Below, piece after piece: positions 15,846 to 24,710 of a stretch of 35,270 bases of DNA. This stretch comes from JBKEDH01 sp047975295 (lineage in GTDB: Bacteria; Bacteroidota; Bacteroidia; Flavobacteriales; Flavobacteriaceae), in contig JBKEDH010000050.1 in assembly GCA_047975295.1 (NCBI GenBank), forward strand, positions 1 through 35,270. Reading direction: 5' to 3'. Both the position numbers and the translations under genes were made by a program. A model generated the notes under the pieces. The model was given only the letters and a program-made list of their open reading frames with translations, was not told where the DNA came from and ran no database searches. Each line of letters begins with the position of its first letter. The first letter of the stretch is position 1.

Positions 15846-16760
15846 TTAACGTCCAAAAGGCCTAATTTTAATTTTACGTTTGGTGGTGATAAAATAAACG
15901 CCCGTTAAAAGTATTGCCGCTGCAATTAATGTTTGTCCGGTTATGGGTTCGTTCAAAATTAACCAGCCCAAAAAAATGGCAATAATAGGATTTACATATG
16001 CCGAGGTGGAAACTTTTTCGGGCGATACTATTTTAAGTAAATAATTAAATGCGGTAAAAGCCACAACACTGCCAAATACACTTAGTATAAGCATAGACCA
16101 TTTTACATTGGTACTCCAAGCTATTGGCGATACCCAAGTTTCGTTTAAAACTAAACTGGTTATGGCCAGCATGATTCCTGCACAAAGCATTTGGTAGGCC
16201 GTACTTACAAAATAATTTTGAGGCAAATTGGCTTTAGATACAAAAATACTGCCATAACTCCAACTTAGAACGCATGTTAATATCATAAACATACCCAAAA
16301 GTGTGCCTTCTTGGGCTACCAATTCATTTTGACTTACCAAAATATACATCCCGATAATGCCCAAACATACCCCAATAATGGAATTGGTTTTCATGCGGTT
16401 ACCGTCTATCAAACGCATTAAAAACAGTACGAACAAAGGTTGTGTCGAAGCTTCCAAAGCAGCAAAACCACTATCGACATACCGTAAGGCCCAAACAAAG
16501 ACTCCATTTCCGTAAACAAGAAACAGAAATCCGGAAATAACCGAATTTACCAATTGTCGCTTGGTAATTTTCAAATTCAGTTTAAGTATCCTTGCAATAA
16601 TAAAAATAATGACACTTGCTGTTGAAAACCTAACGGAAGCCAAAAAAAACGGTGACAGTTCGCTTACGGCTATCTTATTAAAAAGATAGGTTGAGCCCCA
16701 GATAACATAAATGGCAAAAAAGGCGAGAACAATCAATATATTTTGGCGTGATATGCTCAT
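15846..16760 (-). CDS. EamA/DMT-family transporter
   Basis: 304 residues with about ten hydrophobic segments in two repeated EamA units, opening with FFAIYVIWGSTYLFNKIAV (the typical drug/metabolite transporter start) and a second unit containing SPIAWSTNVKWSMLILSVFGSVVAFTAFNYLL and VNPIIAIFLGWLILNEPI. It is an inner-membrane exporter of small metabolites such as amino acids or related compounds; the substrate is not predictable. It starts 17 bp after the helicase gene, suggesting cotranscription, though the functions look unrelated. Confidence 0.92.
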   Translation of the reverse strand: MSISRQNILIVLAFFAIYVIWGSTYLFNKIAVSELSPFFLASVRFSTASVIIFIIARILKLNLKITKRQLVNSVISGFLFLVYGNGVFVWALRYVDSGFAALEASTQPLFVLFLMRLIDGNRMKTNSIIGVCLGIIGMYILVSQNELVAQEGTLLGMFMILTCVLSWSYGSIFVSKANLPQNYFVSTAYQMLCAGIMLAITSLVLNETWVSPIAWSTNVKWSMLILSVFGSVVAFTAFNYLLKIVSPEKVSTSAYVNPIIAIFLGWLILNEPITGQTLIAAAILLTGVYFITTKRKIKIRPFGR

Positions 16761-16777
16761 ATATAAAAAAGGGAATA

Positions 16778-18331
16778 TTAATCTTCCGGTGGATGCCCAA
16801 AAATAGTTTCGTAAATACTGTCGAAATGAGTTCTTATATAAGAATTAAGCTTTTTTCTGTAATCTTCTTTTAACCACTCCACAAAATTGAATGTACTTTT
16901 ACTAATGCACTTAGTGTAACGTTGGATACGAAAATCGATATCGTCGCCCAATTGTTTTGCTAATAGTAGCGCATCGAACACATCTTCGCTATTTTCAATA
17001 CATATAGTGGCATGTTGATGTATAGAACGTTCTAACACTACTTTTGACGATTCGCCGTTTCTAACAGCATCGACATAGGTTTTCTGTATATCGAAATATA
17101 CGTCTTTCGAGTTGGCAAATGCCCTGCGCAAATCGTTGGGCATTTCGTAGCGAAAATTGCTTTCAAGCTCTTCGTCTCCAATAATGGAGTCCAGATAATA
17201 ATTGGGCGACTTAAAAATACTTTGCCAATTAAGGTTGTCGCCCCAGGGGCCAAATCTGTAAAAATTATTACCCAAATCGATTACCGTAAAACTTTTTTTA
17301 TCCTTTAAAATACGGGAACCACGCCCTATCATTTGATAATAAAGTGTTAAGGATTTGGTTGCCCTATTAAGTATAATACTCTCTACCGTAGGTTCGTCGA
17401 AACCTGTAGTTAAGATGCTAACCGATGTTAATATAGCATCGGGTGTTTTTTTAAACCATTTCAATATGGCAGCACGTTCTTTTTTTGTATTGGTGTTATC
17501 TAAATGTGCTACGGGATACCCTGCCCTCCTAAATGCATCGTAAACATGTAAGGATGTGTTTATGCCGTTATTGAAAATCAAGGTTTTTTTGCCCTTGGAA
17601 CGCTCTTCGTAAGCCTGTACAAGTTTTGAGAGCATGTCTTCGGCTGTATATAAATCTTCCGAACTTTTAACCGTATAATCACCATTGGCTCCAACAACCA
17701 AAGATGTAAGCCCAACATTATAGGTAAACATATTGGCCTTTGCCAAAAAACCACTTTCTATTAACGACTCTATACTCTCCCCTACTATTAGTTCGTCGTA
17801 ATTATCGGTCATGGGTAATTCGATATTCGAACTTAGTGGTGTTGCGGTAACCCCCAAAATAAACGATTGGCTAAAAAACTTAAATAATTTGGTAAATGAG
17901 TTATAATGCGCCTCGTCTATAATAACCAGCCCAACATCCGAAATATCCAATTTATTATCGTTAAGGCGGTTGTTCAATGTTTCGACCATAGCTACAAAAC
18001 AACTGTATTCGGCTTGGTCGCTTAAATCGGCCTTACTGTCTACCACTTTATTTACCACATTAAATTCGGTAAGCATTTTAGATGTCTGTTTGCACAGCTC
18101 GATACGATGGGTCATCACCAAAACCTTTTTGTTGTGGTGTTTAAGGTATTGTCTTACAATTTCAGAAAAAATAACGGTCTTTCCTCCTCCCGTAGGGAGT
18201 TGGAATAACAGGTGATAATCGTCGGGAGATTCTTCAAAGGCCTTAAATATTTTGTTTATTGCGCCTTTTTGATAATGGTATAAATTTTTACCGGTGTCTC
18301 TTTCTTCTAATTCTGTTTTCGATATGGGCAT
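16778..18331 (-). CDS. SF2 DEAD/DEAH-box helicase
   Basis: 517 residues from the ATG at 18331. An ATG at 18349 is in frame, but a -7 box sits directly against it (18351-18358), placing it at or before the expected start of transcription. Numbered from the 18349 start, the motifs are: Walker A PTGGGKT (52-58), DEAH (145-148), TAT (168-170), motif IV/V region TLIFNNGINTS and TGFDEP, and motif VI QMIGRGSR (339-346). The last ~150 residues are specific to this group. The layout resembles RadD/YejH-type and restriction-subunit-type helicases, but no methylase or nuclease gene is nearby, so a housekeeping DNA or RNA remodelling role is more likely. Confidence 0.88.
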   Translation of the reverse strand: MPISKTELEERDTGKNLYHYQKGAINKIFKAFEESPDDYHLLFQLPTGGGKTVIFSEIVRQYLKHHNKKVLVMTHRIELCKQTSKMLTEFNVVNKVVDSKADLSDQAEYSCFVAMVETLNNRLNDNKLDISDVGLVIIDEAHYNSFTKLFKFFSQSFILGVTATPLSSNIELPMTDNYDELIVGESIESLIESGFLAKANMFTYNVGLTSLVVGANGDYTVKSSEDLYTAEDMLSKLVQAYEERSKGKKTLIFNNGINTSLHVYDAFRRAGYPVAHLDNTNTKKERAAILKWFKKTPDAILTSVSILTTGFDEPTVESIILNRATKSLTLYYQMIGRGSRILKDKKSFTVIDLGNNFYRFGPWGDNLNWQSIFKSPNYYLDSIIGDEELESNFRYEMPNDLRRAFANSKDVYFDIQKTYVDAVRNGESSKVVLERSIHQHATICIENSEDVFDALLLAKQLGDDIDFRIQRYTKCISKSTFNFVEWLKEDYRKKLNSYIRTHFDSIYETIFGHPPED

Positions 18332-18350
18332 TTTCTTTGTTTTCAGCATG

Positions 18351-18358
18351 CAAAAATA
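18351..18358 (-). promoter_or_regulatory. Predicted -7 box of the helicase-EamA transcript
   Basis: Minus strand TATTTTTG at 18358-18351 matches TAnnTTTG. Transcription would begin near 18344, which favours the ATG at 18331 over the one at 18349. No clear TTTG -33 box is visible. Confidence 0.4.
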
Positions 18359-18453
18359 ATACCTTTAAAGGGTTTAAGACTCATGATTTAAGAGAAATTT
18401 TTTAGTTCATATAAAAAATTGGCCTTATATATTTATTATGTTTATTTTTAATG

Positions 18454-18480
18454 CCTTGTAGGTTTCAAAAACCTATAAGG
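18454..18480. repeat. 12-bp stem hairpin repeat (REP-like)
   Basis: CCTTGTAGGTTT and AAACCTATAAGG pair along 12 positions (one G-T wobble) around a 3-base loop. It lies between the secreted-protein gene and the helicase gene. No T-tract follows on either strand, so it is not a standard terminator. The palindrome is of the sort scattered through flavobacterial genomes; the family identity is from memory and not verified. Confidence 0.55.
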
Positions 18481-18593
18481 TCTGTTGGTACAATATTTTT
18501 GTTTTCATTATTTTAAATAGTTATTGTGATTTTTTGTTATGTACTGACGAGAAATTAAACTATGTAATTATAATATGGCAAACAAAACAAATA

Positions 18594-19271
18594 TTACTCT
18601 TTTACCACAATAATAGTAGCTTTTACACCTTTGGCCAAATTCCAACGGTTTTCGGAAACCAAAATACCCTGATCGTCCACTACCCTAAATTCGGCAGTAT
18701 TGGGTCCTGATTCCCCTTGGTTTAGAGCTAAAAAATCAATTTTATTGAAACCGGGCTGTAAATCGAGTTTAAACCCACGGTATCCACCGGATAAGAACAC
18801 TCTGCTCTGTACAATATCATCGTTAACCAACACCTGTATTAAATCGCCATCAACAGCGCCATGGTCTCTATAAACAATATTTACACTTTCTGCATTGCTT
18901 TTAAAATCGCCCAGATACTGGTCGGTTGTGCTACCGTTTAACTGCTCAATCTGTTCTGGAGTCAATTTAATATTGGCAATATTTTTATCAATCTGTTTTT
19001 GGTAAAGTTCGCCGGGATTTCCAAATTCTTCACCGTATAGGGAAAATGTTTTTTTGGGCACATCAAAATCGTCCGATAATTTCGGGATATCCAAACTTCC
19101 CAAATTGGTATTGGCTGTATTGGCGGGCAAAGGCAACATACTAGAAGCATCGGTATCGCTATCTTTGGTTTCCTTTGCAGGAATAGCAATCGATTTTTTC
19201 TCACTATCCAACTGTGCCATAACAGGTACGGACAGCAATAAAAAAAGACATATAGAGATGTATAATTTCAT
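18594..19271 (-). CDS. Secreted protein of unknown function
   Basis: 225 residues from the ATG at 19271 (a TTG one codon earlier is not needed). A type I signal peptide (MKLYISICLFLLLSVPVMAQ) is followed by a low-complexity Ser/Asp/Thr/Pro region to about residue 60. The C-terminal half reads like one beta-sandwich domain with IQVLVNDDIVQSRVFLSGGYRGFKLDLQPGFNKIDFLALNQGESGPNTAEFRV. This segment looks strongly conserved-type, but I know of no assigned function. The protein is probably periplasmic or outer-membrane associated. It is a single gene, divergent from the oxygenase gene. Confidence 0.8.
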   Translation of the reverse strand: MKLYISICLFLLLSVPVMAQLDSEKKSIAIPAKETKDSDTDASSMLPLPANTANTNLGSLDIPKLSDDFDVPKKTFSLYGEEFGNPGELYQKQIDKNIANIKLTPEQIEQLNGSTTDQYLGDFKSNAESVNIVYRDHGAVDGDLIQVLVNDDIVQSRVFLSGGYRGFKLDLQPGFNKIDFLALNQGESGPNTAEFRVVDDQGILVSENRWNLAKGVKATIIVVKE

Positions 19272-19339
19272 CAATTTGTATTAATCTCGCTTTGGTTTTA
19301 TGGTAGTTATTGTTAAACAACCTGTTTTTAGCTCTGTGT

Positions 19340-19347
19340 CAAAGTTA
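19340..19347 (-). promoter_or_regulatory. Predicted -7 box of the secreted-protein gene
   Basis: Minus strand TAACTTTG at 19347-19340 matches TAnnTTTG, about 70 bp before the ATG. No TTTG -33 box is seen at the usual distance, so the call is tentative. Confidence 0.35.
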
Positions 19348-19477
19348 TGTTTTTAAACGATAACAGCCTAAAACCGACTTATATTTTACATTCATTTAAC
19401 AATAACCATACCTAAAATACAATTATGGGAAAATTATTGAAAGCAGCGTTAACTTCACGTTATAATCAATGTTTTTG

Positions 19478-19485
19478 TACATTTG
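19478..19485 (+). promoter_or_regulatory. Predicted -7 box of the oxygenase operon
   Basis: TACATTTG matches TAnnTTTG exactly, 39 bp before the ATG at 19525. The -33 region is not convincing. Confidence 0.45.
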
Positions 19486-19524
19486 TGATACTGTCTATAA
19501 ATATTTTCAGAAAAACAAATCACC

Positions 19525-20475
19525 ATGTATAAAATACCGAGTGTTAATTTAGCCGATTTTTTATCGGATAATACAGAACGAAAACAAGCCTTTGTAAATG
19601 CCATAGGAAAAGCCTACGAAGACATTGGTTTCGTTGCCCTTAAAGGCCATTTTTTAGATGATGGATTAGTCGATAGATTATATTCTGAAATCAGGGCTTT
19701 TTTCAGTTTGCCGCTCGAAACAAAACAAAAATACGAAATACCCGGTATTGGCGGGCAACGTGGCTATGTTTCATTTGGCAAGGAAAGTGCAAAAGGAAAA
19801 AAAGCAGGCGATTTAAAAGAGTTTTGGCATTTTGGACAATATGTTGAGAATAACAGCCCCTTAAAAAAAGAATACCCCGATAATGTTATTGTCGAAGAGC
19901 TTCCGGAATTTAATGTCGTGGGAAAGAAAGCCTACCAGATGCTGGAAAAAACCGCCCGATACGTACTCCGTGCATTAGCATTGCATCTAAACCTGAAAGA
20001 AACCTATTTTGATACTTTTATACATAATGGCAACTCTATTTTGCGCCCCATCCACTATCCTCCAATTACCGAAGAACCTCAAGAAGCCGTTCGAGCTGCG
20101 GCCCATGGCGATATTAATTTGATAACCTTGTTAATGGGTGCCCAAGGTCGTGGTTTACAGGTGCAAAACCATAAGGGCGAATGGATCGATGCCATTGCCA
20201 AACCTGACGAATTAATGATTAATGTTGGAGACATGCTGTCCCGGCATACTAACAACAAACTAAAATCCACTATTCATCGTGTAGTAAATCCACCAAAAGA
20301 ACTTTGGGGAACTTCGCGCTACTCTATCCCGTTTTTTATGCATCCCATAAGCAGCATGAAATTAGATGTTTTAGATAATTGTATAGATAAAGAACACCCC
20401 AGATTATACGACAATATAACTGCCGGTGAATTTTTAACCGAACGTCTAATCGAATTAGGACTTATTAAGAAATAA
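19525..20475 (+). CDS. 2-oxoglutarate/Fe(II)-dependent oxygenase, isopenicillin-N-synthase-like
   Basis: 316 residues. The N-terminal DIOX_N part has GKAYEDIGFVALKGHFLDD and the C-terminal jelly roll carries the Fe ligands H194-x-D196 (in AAAHGDINLITLLMG) and H251 (in KSTIHRVVNP). R265-Y-S267 is the 2-oxoglutarate-binding R-x-S. This is the isopenicillin N synthase / gibberellin oxidase type of fold; in bacteria without antibiotic clusters its substrate is usually unknown. A SUI1-like gene begins 4 bp after its stop and a nucleoside phosphorylase follows, so the three likely form one operon. A hydroxylase acting on a small molecule is the cautious reading. Confidence 0.92.
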   Translation: MYKIPSVNLADFLSDNTERKQAFVNAIGKAYEDIGFVALKGHFLDDGLVDRLYSEIRAFFSLPLETKQKYEIPGIGGQRGYVSFGKESAKGKKAGDLKEFWHFGQYVENNSPLKKEYPDNVIVEELPEFNVVGKKAYQMLEKTARYVLRALALHLNLKETYFDTFIHNGNSILRPIHYPPITEEPQEAVRAAAHGDINLITLLMGAQGRGLQVQNHKGEWIDAIAKPDELMINVGDMLSRHTNNKLKSTIHRVVNPPKELWGTSRYSIPFFMHPISSMKLDVLDNCIDKEHPRLYDNITAGEFLTERLIELGLIKK

Positions 20476-20479
20476 CGTA

Positions 20480-20815
20480 ATGGATTTACAAGATCAATTA
20501 AAAAAACTGTTTCCGGAGCATATTACTAAAGAAACGTTCAATACGGACAACTTGGATGATTCTTCGGAAATTTGGATGCAGGACGAGCCTTTAATATGTA
20601 AATACGAAAAACGCAAAGGAAAGCCCATAACCATAATTGAAGGTTATAATGGAGCCATTGATGATTTTAAAATATTGGCAAAAGACATAAAAACCACATT
20701 TAGTGTTGGCGGTAGTTTTAAAAACGAAACCATAATTATACAAGGTGATTACCGTGATAAAATTATGGAATTTTTAAAAGAAAAAGGATTTAAGGTAAAG
20801 CGTGTTGGTGGATAA
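20480..20815 (+). CDS. SUI1/eIF1-like translation factor (YciH family)
   Basis: 111 residues. The C-terminal ~75 residues form the SUI1 domain: KRKGKPITIIEGYNGAIDDFKILAKDIKTTFSVGGS, then ETIIIQGDYRDKIMEFLKEKGFKVKRVGG. Both the KGKxxTIIEG and the G-G-S/IQGD landmarks of YciH/eIF1 proteins are present. YciH binds near the ribosomal P site and influences start-codon fidelity or translation under stress. It starts 4 bp after the oxygenase gene, consistent with an operon. Confidence 0.9.
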   Translation: MDLQDQLKKLFPEHITKETFNTDNLDDSSEIWMQDEPLICKYEKRKGKPITIIEGYNGAIDDFKILAKDIKTTFSVGGSFKNETIIIQGDYRDKIMEFLKEKGFKVKRVGG

Positions 20816-20858
20816 AACCTAAAGTTATACTTTAATATTTATTGACAAATTGATTTTT

Positions 20859-21725
20859 ATGAAAATTAAAGAATCAGAACTTATTTTAAATTCCGACGGT
20901 AGCATTTACCACATTAACCTAAAGCCCGGACAAGTTGCGAAAACCATTATTTTGGTTGGCGACCAGAATCGTGTCGAAAAAGTTTCCAAACACTTCGATA
21001 CTATCGAATTCTCAATTCAAAAGCGGGAATTTAAAACCTGTACCGGTACATATAAAGGTAAACGTATTACGGTAGTATCGACCGGCATAGGCCCCGATAA
21101 TATCGACATTGTGTTAAACGAAATCGATGCACTTTTCAATATAGATTTAAACACCAAACAACCAAAAACCGAGCTTACAAGCTTAAATTTTATCCGAATA
21201 GGCACTTCGGGCGCCATACAGGCCGATATTCCGATAGATAGTTTTGTGTTGGGAAGCCATGGTTTAGACCTCAACGGTATGCTTCACGCTTATCAAATAA
21301 AAACCATAAATAATCCAGAAATTGAAGCTGCTTTTTCAAAATATGTTAATTGGAGTACAGATAAAGCAAACCCCTTAATTATCGATAACGGAAAGGATTT
21401 AGAAAAAAGATTGGAAAGCAGCCTAACCCATAAAGGCATAACGGCAACTACAGGAGGATTTTATGGTCCGCAGGGGCGTGTACTACGCTTGCCTATCCAA
21501 GACACCTATTTTAACAACAAGCTAAATACATTTAATTTTAAAGGGCTTCGCATAGTAAATTTCGAAATGGAAACATCGGCTATTTACGGTCTATCAAAAC
21601 TATTAAAACATCAGGCAGTTTCGTTAAATGCCATAATAGCCAACAGAGCTTTGGGAACCTTTAGTAAAAACCCATACAAAACCATAGACAATTTAATCGC
21701 ATATACCTTAAACAAATTGGCATAA
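20859..21725 (+). CDS. Nucleoside phosphorylase (PNP/uridine phosphorylase family)
   Basis: 288 residues from the ATG at 20859. An in-frame TTG nine bases earlier is a poorer start. LVGDQNRVEKV (32-42) provides the phosphate-binding GD, IRIGTSGAIQADIPIDSFVLG (112-132) is the central family motif, and NFEMETSAIYGLSKLL (234-249) has the FEMET ribose-binding segment typical of uridine phosphorylases and trimeric/hexameric PNPs. The reaction is nucleoside + phosphate to base + (deoxy)ribose-1-phosphate. Longer than E. coli Udp (about 253), mainly through an insertion around residues 145-190. Third gene behind the oxygenase and the SUI1-like gene, 43 bp after the latter. Base specificity is not decided. 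Confidence 0.88.
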   Translation: MKIKESELILNSDGSIYHINLKPGQVAKTIILVGDQNRVEKVSKHFDTIEFSIQKREFKTCTGTYKGKRITVVSTGIGPDNIDIVLNEIDALFNIDLNTKQPKTELTSLNFIRIGTSGAIQADIPIDSFVLGSHGLDLNGMLHAYQIKTINNPEIEAAFSKYVNWSTDKANPLIIDNGKDLEKRLESSLTHKGITATTGGFYGPQGRVLRLPIQDTYFNNKLNTFNFKGLRIVNFEMETSAIYGLSKLLKHQAVSLNAIIANRALGTFSKNPYKTIDNLIAYTLNKLA

Positions 21726-21839
21726 AACCTTAAATTATTGTTAATAATCCAATTAAAAAGTAACAAATTACATCAATTCCATAATTTTACGGTTCAATAA
21801 CTTTAACTTTATTGGGATATTCCTGTACCTATAAAAACA

Positions 21840-22904
21840 ATGAAAAACAAACAAATGAAAAAAACACTATTAACATTACTTGCCGCAGCAGCAATAGTTG
21901 CATGTAAAGAAGAACCAAAAGATTACGTTACGTTTTCTGGTAAAATAACCGACAAAAACAGTGATTCCCTTGTGGTACGTTCCCGTACTTTTTCAAAAAC
22001 AATTAAAGTAAACGAAAATGGTACATTTAAAGACACATTAAAGGTTGAAACCGGAACCTATAACCTGTACGACGGTAAAGAATCGACTTCTATTTTCTTA
22101 AAAAATGGTTTCGATATCAACTTAACCCTTGATACTAAAGCTTTTGATGAAACAGTTAAATTTACAGGCAATGGTTCTGCCAGCAGTAATTTTTTGGCCA
22201 AAAACATGTTATTACAGGAGGAGCTGCTTAATATTGAAACTTTAAGTGAACTTGATAAAGAAGGTCTGGAAAAAGAAATGGAAAGCATTAGCTCGAAATT
22301 ATCGGAGTTTTATAATTCCAATGCCGAGGTCGATACAACCATTACCACTAATTTAAAAAAGAATTTGGAGCCAATGCTTAAATTTTACAAGCAGTATGTA
22401 GGTGATGCTATAGCTCTAAAATCCGATTTTCCGAAAGGTTCGGTTTCTCCTACTTTCGACAATTACGAAAACTATAAAGGTGGTACCACATCGTTAGCCG
22501 ATTTAAAAGGCAAATACGTGTATGTTGATGTTTGGGCAACTTGGTGTGGGCCATGTAAGGTCGAAATTCCTTCCTTGAAAGCTCTAGAAAAAGAATATCA
22601 CGGAAAGAACATTGAGTTTGTTAGCATTTCTGTTGATGAGGGTCGTGGCTACAAAGCCGATACGCCCGAATTGGCATTTGCCGCAGCTAAAGAAGGTTGG
22701 AAAAAAATGATTGCCGAAAAAGAAATGGGTGGTATCCAATTATTAGCTCCCGAGGGTTGGACATCTAAATTTGTAACAGATTACAAGATTATGGGTATTC
22801 CTAGATTTATTTTAATAGATCCAGATGGTAACATTGTATCTCCAGACGCACCAAGACCATCGAGCGAATCGATAAAAGAATTACTTAAATCTTTAAATAT
22901 ATAA
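21840..22904 (+). CDS. TlpA-like thioredoxin-fold lipoprotein with DUF4369-like N-terminus
   Basis: 354 residues. A lipoprotein signal ends in IVAC (Cys22). The N-terminal ~90 residues of the mature protein (VTFSGKITDKNSDSLVVRS, GTFKDTLKVETGTYNLYDG) fit DUF4369, followed by a helical linker. The C-terminal TlpA/ResA-like domain has W234-C235-G-P-C238 in VDVWATWCGPCKVEIPSL and the cis-Pro loop GIPRFILID. These periplasm-facing proteins are thiol-disulfide reductases, in Bacteroidota often linked to cytochrome c maturation or oxidative stress. A second ATG at codon 6 is an equally good start. It is a single gene ending at a bidirectional terminator. Confidence 0.93.
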   Translation: MKNKQMKKTLLTLLAAAAIVACKEEPKDYVTFSGKITDKNSDSLVVRSRTFSKTIKVNENGTFKDTLKVETGTYNLYDGKESTSIFLKNGFDINLTLDTKAFDETVKFTGNGSASSNFLAKNMLLQEELLNIETLSELDKEGLEKEMESISSKLSEFYNSNAEVDTTITTNLKKNLEPMLKFYKQYVGDAIALKSDFPKGSVSPTFDNYENYKGGTTSLADLKGKYVYVDVWATWCGPCKVEIPSLKALEKEYHGKNIEFVSISVDEGRGYKADTPELAFAAAKEGWKKMIAEKEMGGIQLLAPEGWTSKFVTDYKIMGIPRFILIDPDGNIVSPDAPRPSSESIKELLKSLNI

Positions 22905-22959
22905 AGAAATCCATTTGTTTATAATGGATTCTTCACTCTATTCAGTAGAGAACACCATC

Positions 22960-23005
22960 AAAAAAGACCTGTCCGGATTTTTAAATCCGGACAGGTCTTT
23001 TTTTT
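22960..23005. terminator. Perfect 21-bp inverted-repeat bidirectional terminator
   Basis: Both arms (22960-22980 and 22983-23003) are perfectly complementary over 21 bp around a 2-base loop. The arm is six A, then GACCTGTCCGGATTT; the far side ends in eight T. It lies between the convergent TlpA-like gene (stop 22904) and nnr (stop 23010) and has T-tracts in both orientations, so it should terminate both. The GC-rich centre is unlike its surroundings. Two weaker hairpins lie just before it: AATCCATT/AATGGATT (22908-22930) and CTCTA/TAGAG. Confidence 0.9.
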
Positions 23006-23009
23006 GTGA

Positions 23010-24560
23010 TTAATCATTATCGTTGGTTTCGTCTTGTTCGGGTATTTCCGGTCTTTCAAATAGACTTTTGTAAGCTTCACCCAAATATTCGATAACATGG
23101 CTGGCTATTAAACTTTGGTAGCCAAAATCCTCGATAGCAATATCGGCCGATTTTCCATGTATATACACCCCAAAAACCGTAGCTGTTAAGGTATCGTAAC
23201 CTTGCGAAAGCAGTCCGGCTATAATTCCGGTTAGTACATCGCCACTACCTGCCGTGGCCAAACCCGGATTTCCGGTAGTGTTAACGTAATATCTTTCGTT
23301 AAAAACTGTTATGGAATGCGCTCCTTTAATAACGATTATTATCTTATGTTTTTTAGAAAAGGCCTTTGTTTTTTCAAGCTTATCAAAATCGTCTTTCCAC
23401 GCTCCTATCAAACGTTCCAATTCTTTTGGATGTGGTGTTAAAATTGTGTTTTCCGGTAGAAATTTTAACAAGGCTTTCTTTTTCGACAGGATATTAATGC
23501 CATCGGCATCGACAACCAAAGGAGTTGTGTTCTGTTTTATAAAAATTTCAAATGCTTTAATGGTTTTTTCGTCTGTACCCAAACCACAGCCAATACCTAT
23601 TACGGTTGGTTCCACATCAAAATCAATATCGGTAATAATCCGTTCGTTGTTATCGGTTATTACCATAGCTTCTGGAAATGACGCCTGTAATGGTATATAC
23701 CCACATTGCGGCACATAAGCTGTTACCAATCCCGCTCCTGCAGATAAAGCTGCCCTACCCGCCAAGGTAACCGCACCTATTTTGCCATAACTGCCACCTA
23801 TTATTAAACTATGGCCAAAATGGCCTTTATGGGAAAACCTGTTTCTTGGTATATACGAATATAAAGATTCGTGCTTTCCAATAAGTTCGGTATCGGTTTT
23901 TATCTCGTGTAAATATTGCGGGTCGAAACCGATATCCAAGGCTTCCCATTGCATGGTATATTGGGCGGTTTCGGGTAGAAAAAATACTAATTTTGGTGTT
24001 ACAAAACTTAGAGTATGGTTGGCTGGTAATACCGTATTTTCATTGGCCGGTACGGTATCGGTACTTAATCCCGATGGGATATCTATGGCCAAGGTAAATG
24101 CCTGGGATATCTTTAAATGTGCAAATAATTGTTTAACCCATTGCGCAATGGGTTTGTTTAGGCCTATACCAAAAATGGCATCGACAATAATATCTTCTTT
24201 GTTTATTTGGGGAAAATCATCGCCATCGGTTAAAAGCGTAGGCCAATTTTTGGTTATGTTTTTTATCCTATCGTAATTAATCAAAAAATCCTTAGAACGT
24301 TTATCACTATAATTAACAATATAAGTGTTAACATTATAACCGGACAGCACCAAGTGCCTTGCAAGCACCAAACCGTTACCACCGTTATTGCCTATACCAC
24401 AAAACACATGGATGGGTACTTGAGCTCCCTGCATACGCATATGCAACCAGTTAAAAATTTGCGTTCCGGCACGTTCCATTAAATCTGTTGAGGTTATACC
24501 TTGGCGCTCTACGGTAAGTTGGTCGCCCTTATAAATTTGTTCTTTGGAAAGTATTTTCAT
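23010..24560 (-). CDS. nnr: Bifunctional NAD(P)H-hydrate epimerase / ADP-dependent NAD(P)H-hydrate dehydratase
   Basis: 516 residues, the usual length of the fused enzyme. The N-terminal YjeF_N epimerase half (about 1-215) has FCGIGNNGGNGLVLARHL (53-70) and VDAIFGIGL. The C-terminal ribokinase-like dehydratase half (about 235-500) has HFGHSLIIGGSYGKIGA, LTPHPKELERLIG, and NPGLATAGSGDVLTGIIAGLL with the catalytic GSGD (438-441). It repairs hydrated NADH and NADPH by epimerising R-NAD(P)HX and dehydrating S-NAD(P)HX with ADP. The gene stands alone on the minus strand, head-to-head with the thr operon leader. The C-terminal tail after residue 500 is acidic and variable. Confidence 0.97.
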   Translation of the reverse strand: MKILSKEQIYKGDQLTVERQGITSTDLMERAGTQIFNWLHMRMQGAQVPIHVFCGIGNNGGNGLVLARHLVLSGYNVNTYIVNYSDKRSKDFLINYDRIKNITKNWPTLLTDGDDFPQINKEDIIVDAIFGIGLNKPIAQWVKQLFAHLKISQAFTLAIDIPSGLSTDTVPANENTVLPANHTLSFVTPKLVFFLPETAQYTMQWEALDIGFDPQYLHEIKTDTELIGKHESLYSYIPRNRFSHKGHFGHSLIIGGSYGKIGAVTLAGRAALSAGAGLVTAYVPQCGYIPLQASFPEAMVITDNNERIITDIDFDVEPTVIGIGCGLGTDEKTIKAFEIFIKQNTTPLVVDADGINILSKKKALLKFLPENTILTPHPKELERLIGAWKDDFDKLEKTKAFSKKHKIIIVIKGAHSITVFNERYYVNTTGNPGLATAGSGDVLTGIIAGLLSQGYDTLTATVFGVYIHGKSADIAIEDFGYQSLIASHVIEYLGEAYKSLFERPEIPEQDETNDND

Positions 24561-24654
24561 TTACGTATTAAATAATTGTTTGTTTATAAAGCACAAAATC
24601 TATTTTTATTAAATGAAGTTTCGCACAAAATAAGAATAGTGTAAAAATTCGGCT

Positions 24655-24689
24655 TTAGTTTTTTTATTAGGCTAAAAGTAATACATTTG
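24655..24689 (+). promoter_or_regulatory. Predicted thr operon promoter
   Basis: -7 box TACATTTG (24682-24689), an exact TAnnTTTG match, with TTAG (24655-24658) as an imperfect -33 element 23 bp upstream. Transcription would start near 24695, 16 bp before the leader-peptide ATG. Confidence 0.55.
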
Positions 24690-24710
24690 GTTTGTATTGT
24701 TAGCCCATTT

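Noticed and set aside
16778..18331. Helicase as part of a restriction or defence system
   Set aside because: No methylase, nuclease or other defence gene is adjacent; the neighbours are an EamA transporter and a secreted protein.
24561..24620. Copy of the TTTGCGT-N7-ACGCAAA operator before nnr (another NAD-related gene)
   Set aside because: TTTGT and ACAAA half-sites occur (around TTATAAAGC) but with the wrong spacing and without the CG positions; it does not fit the consensus.
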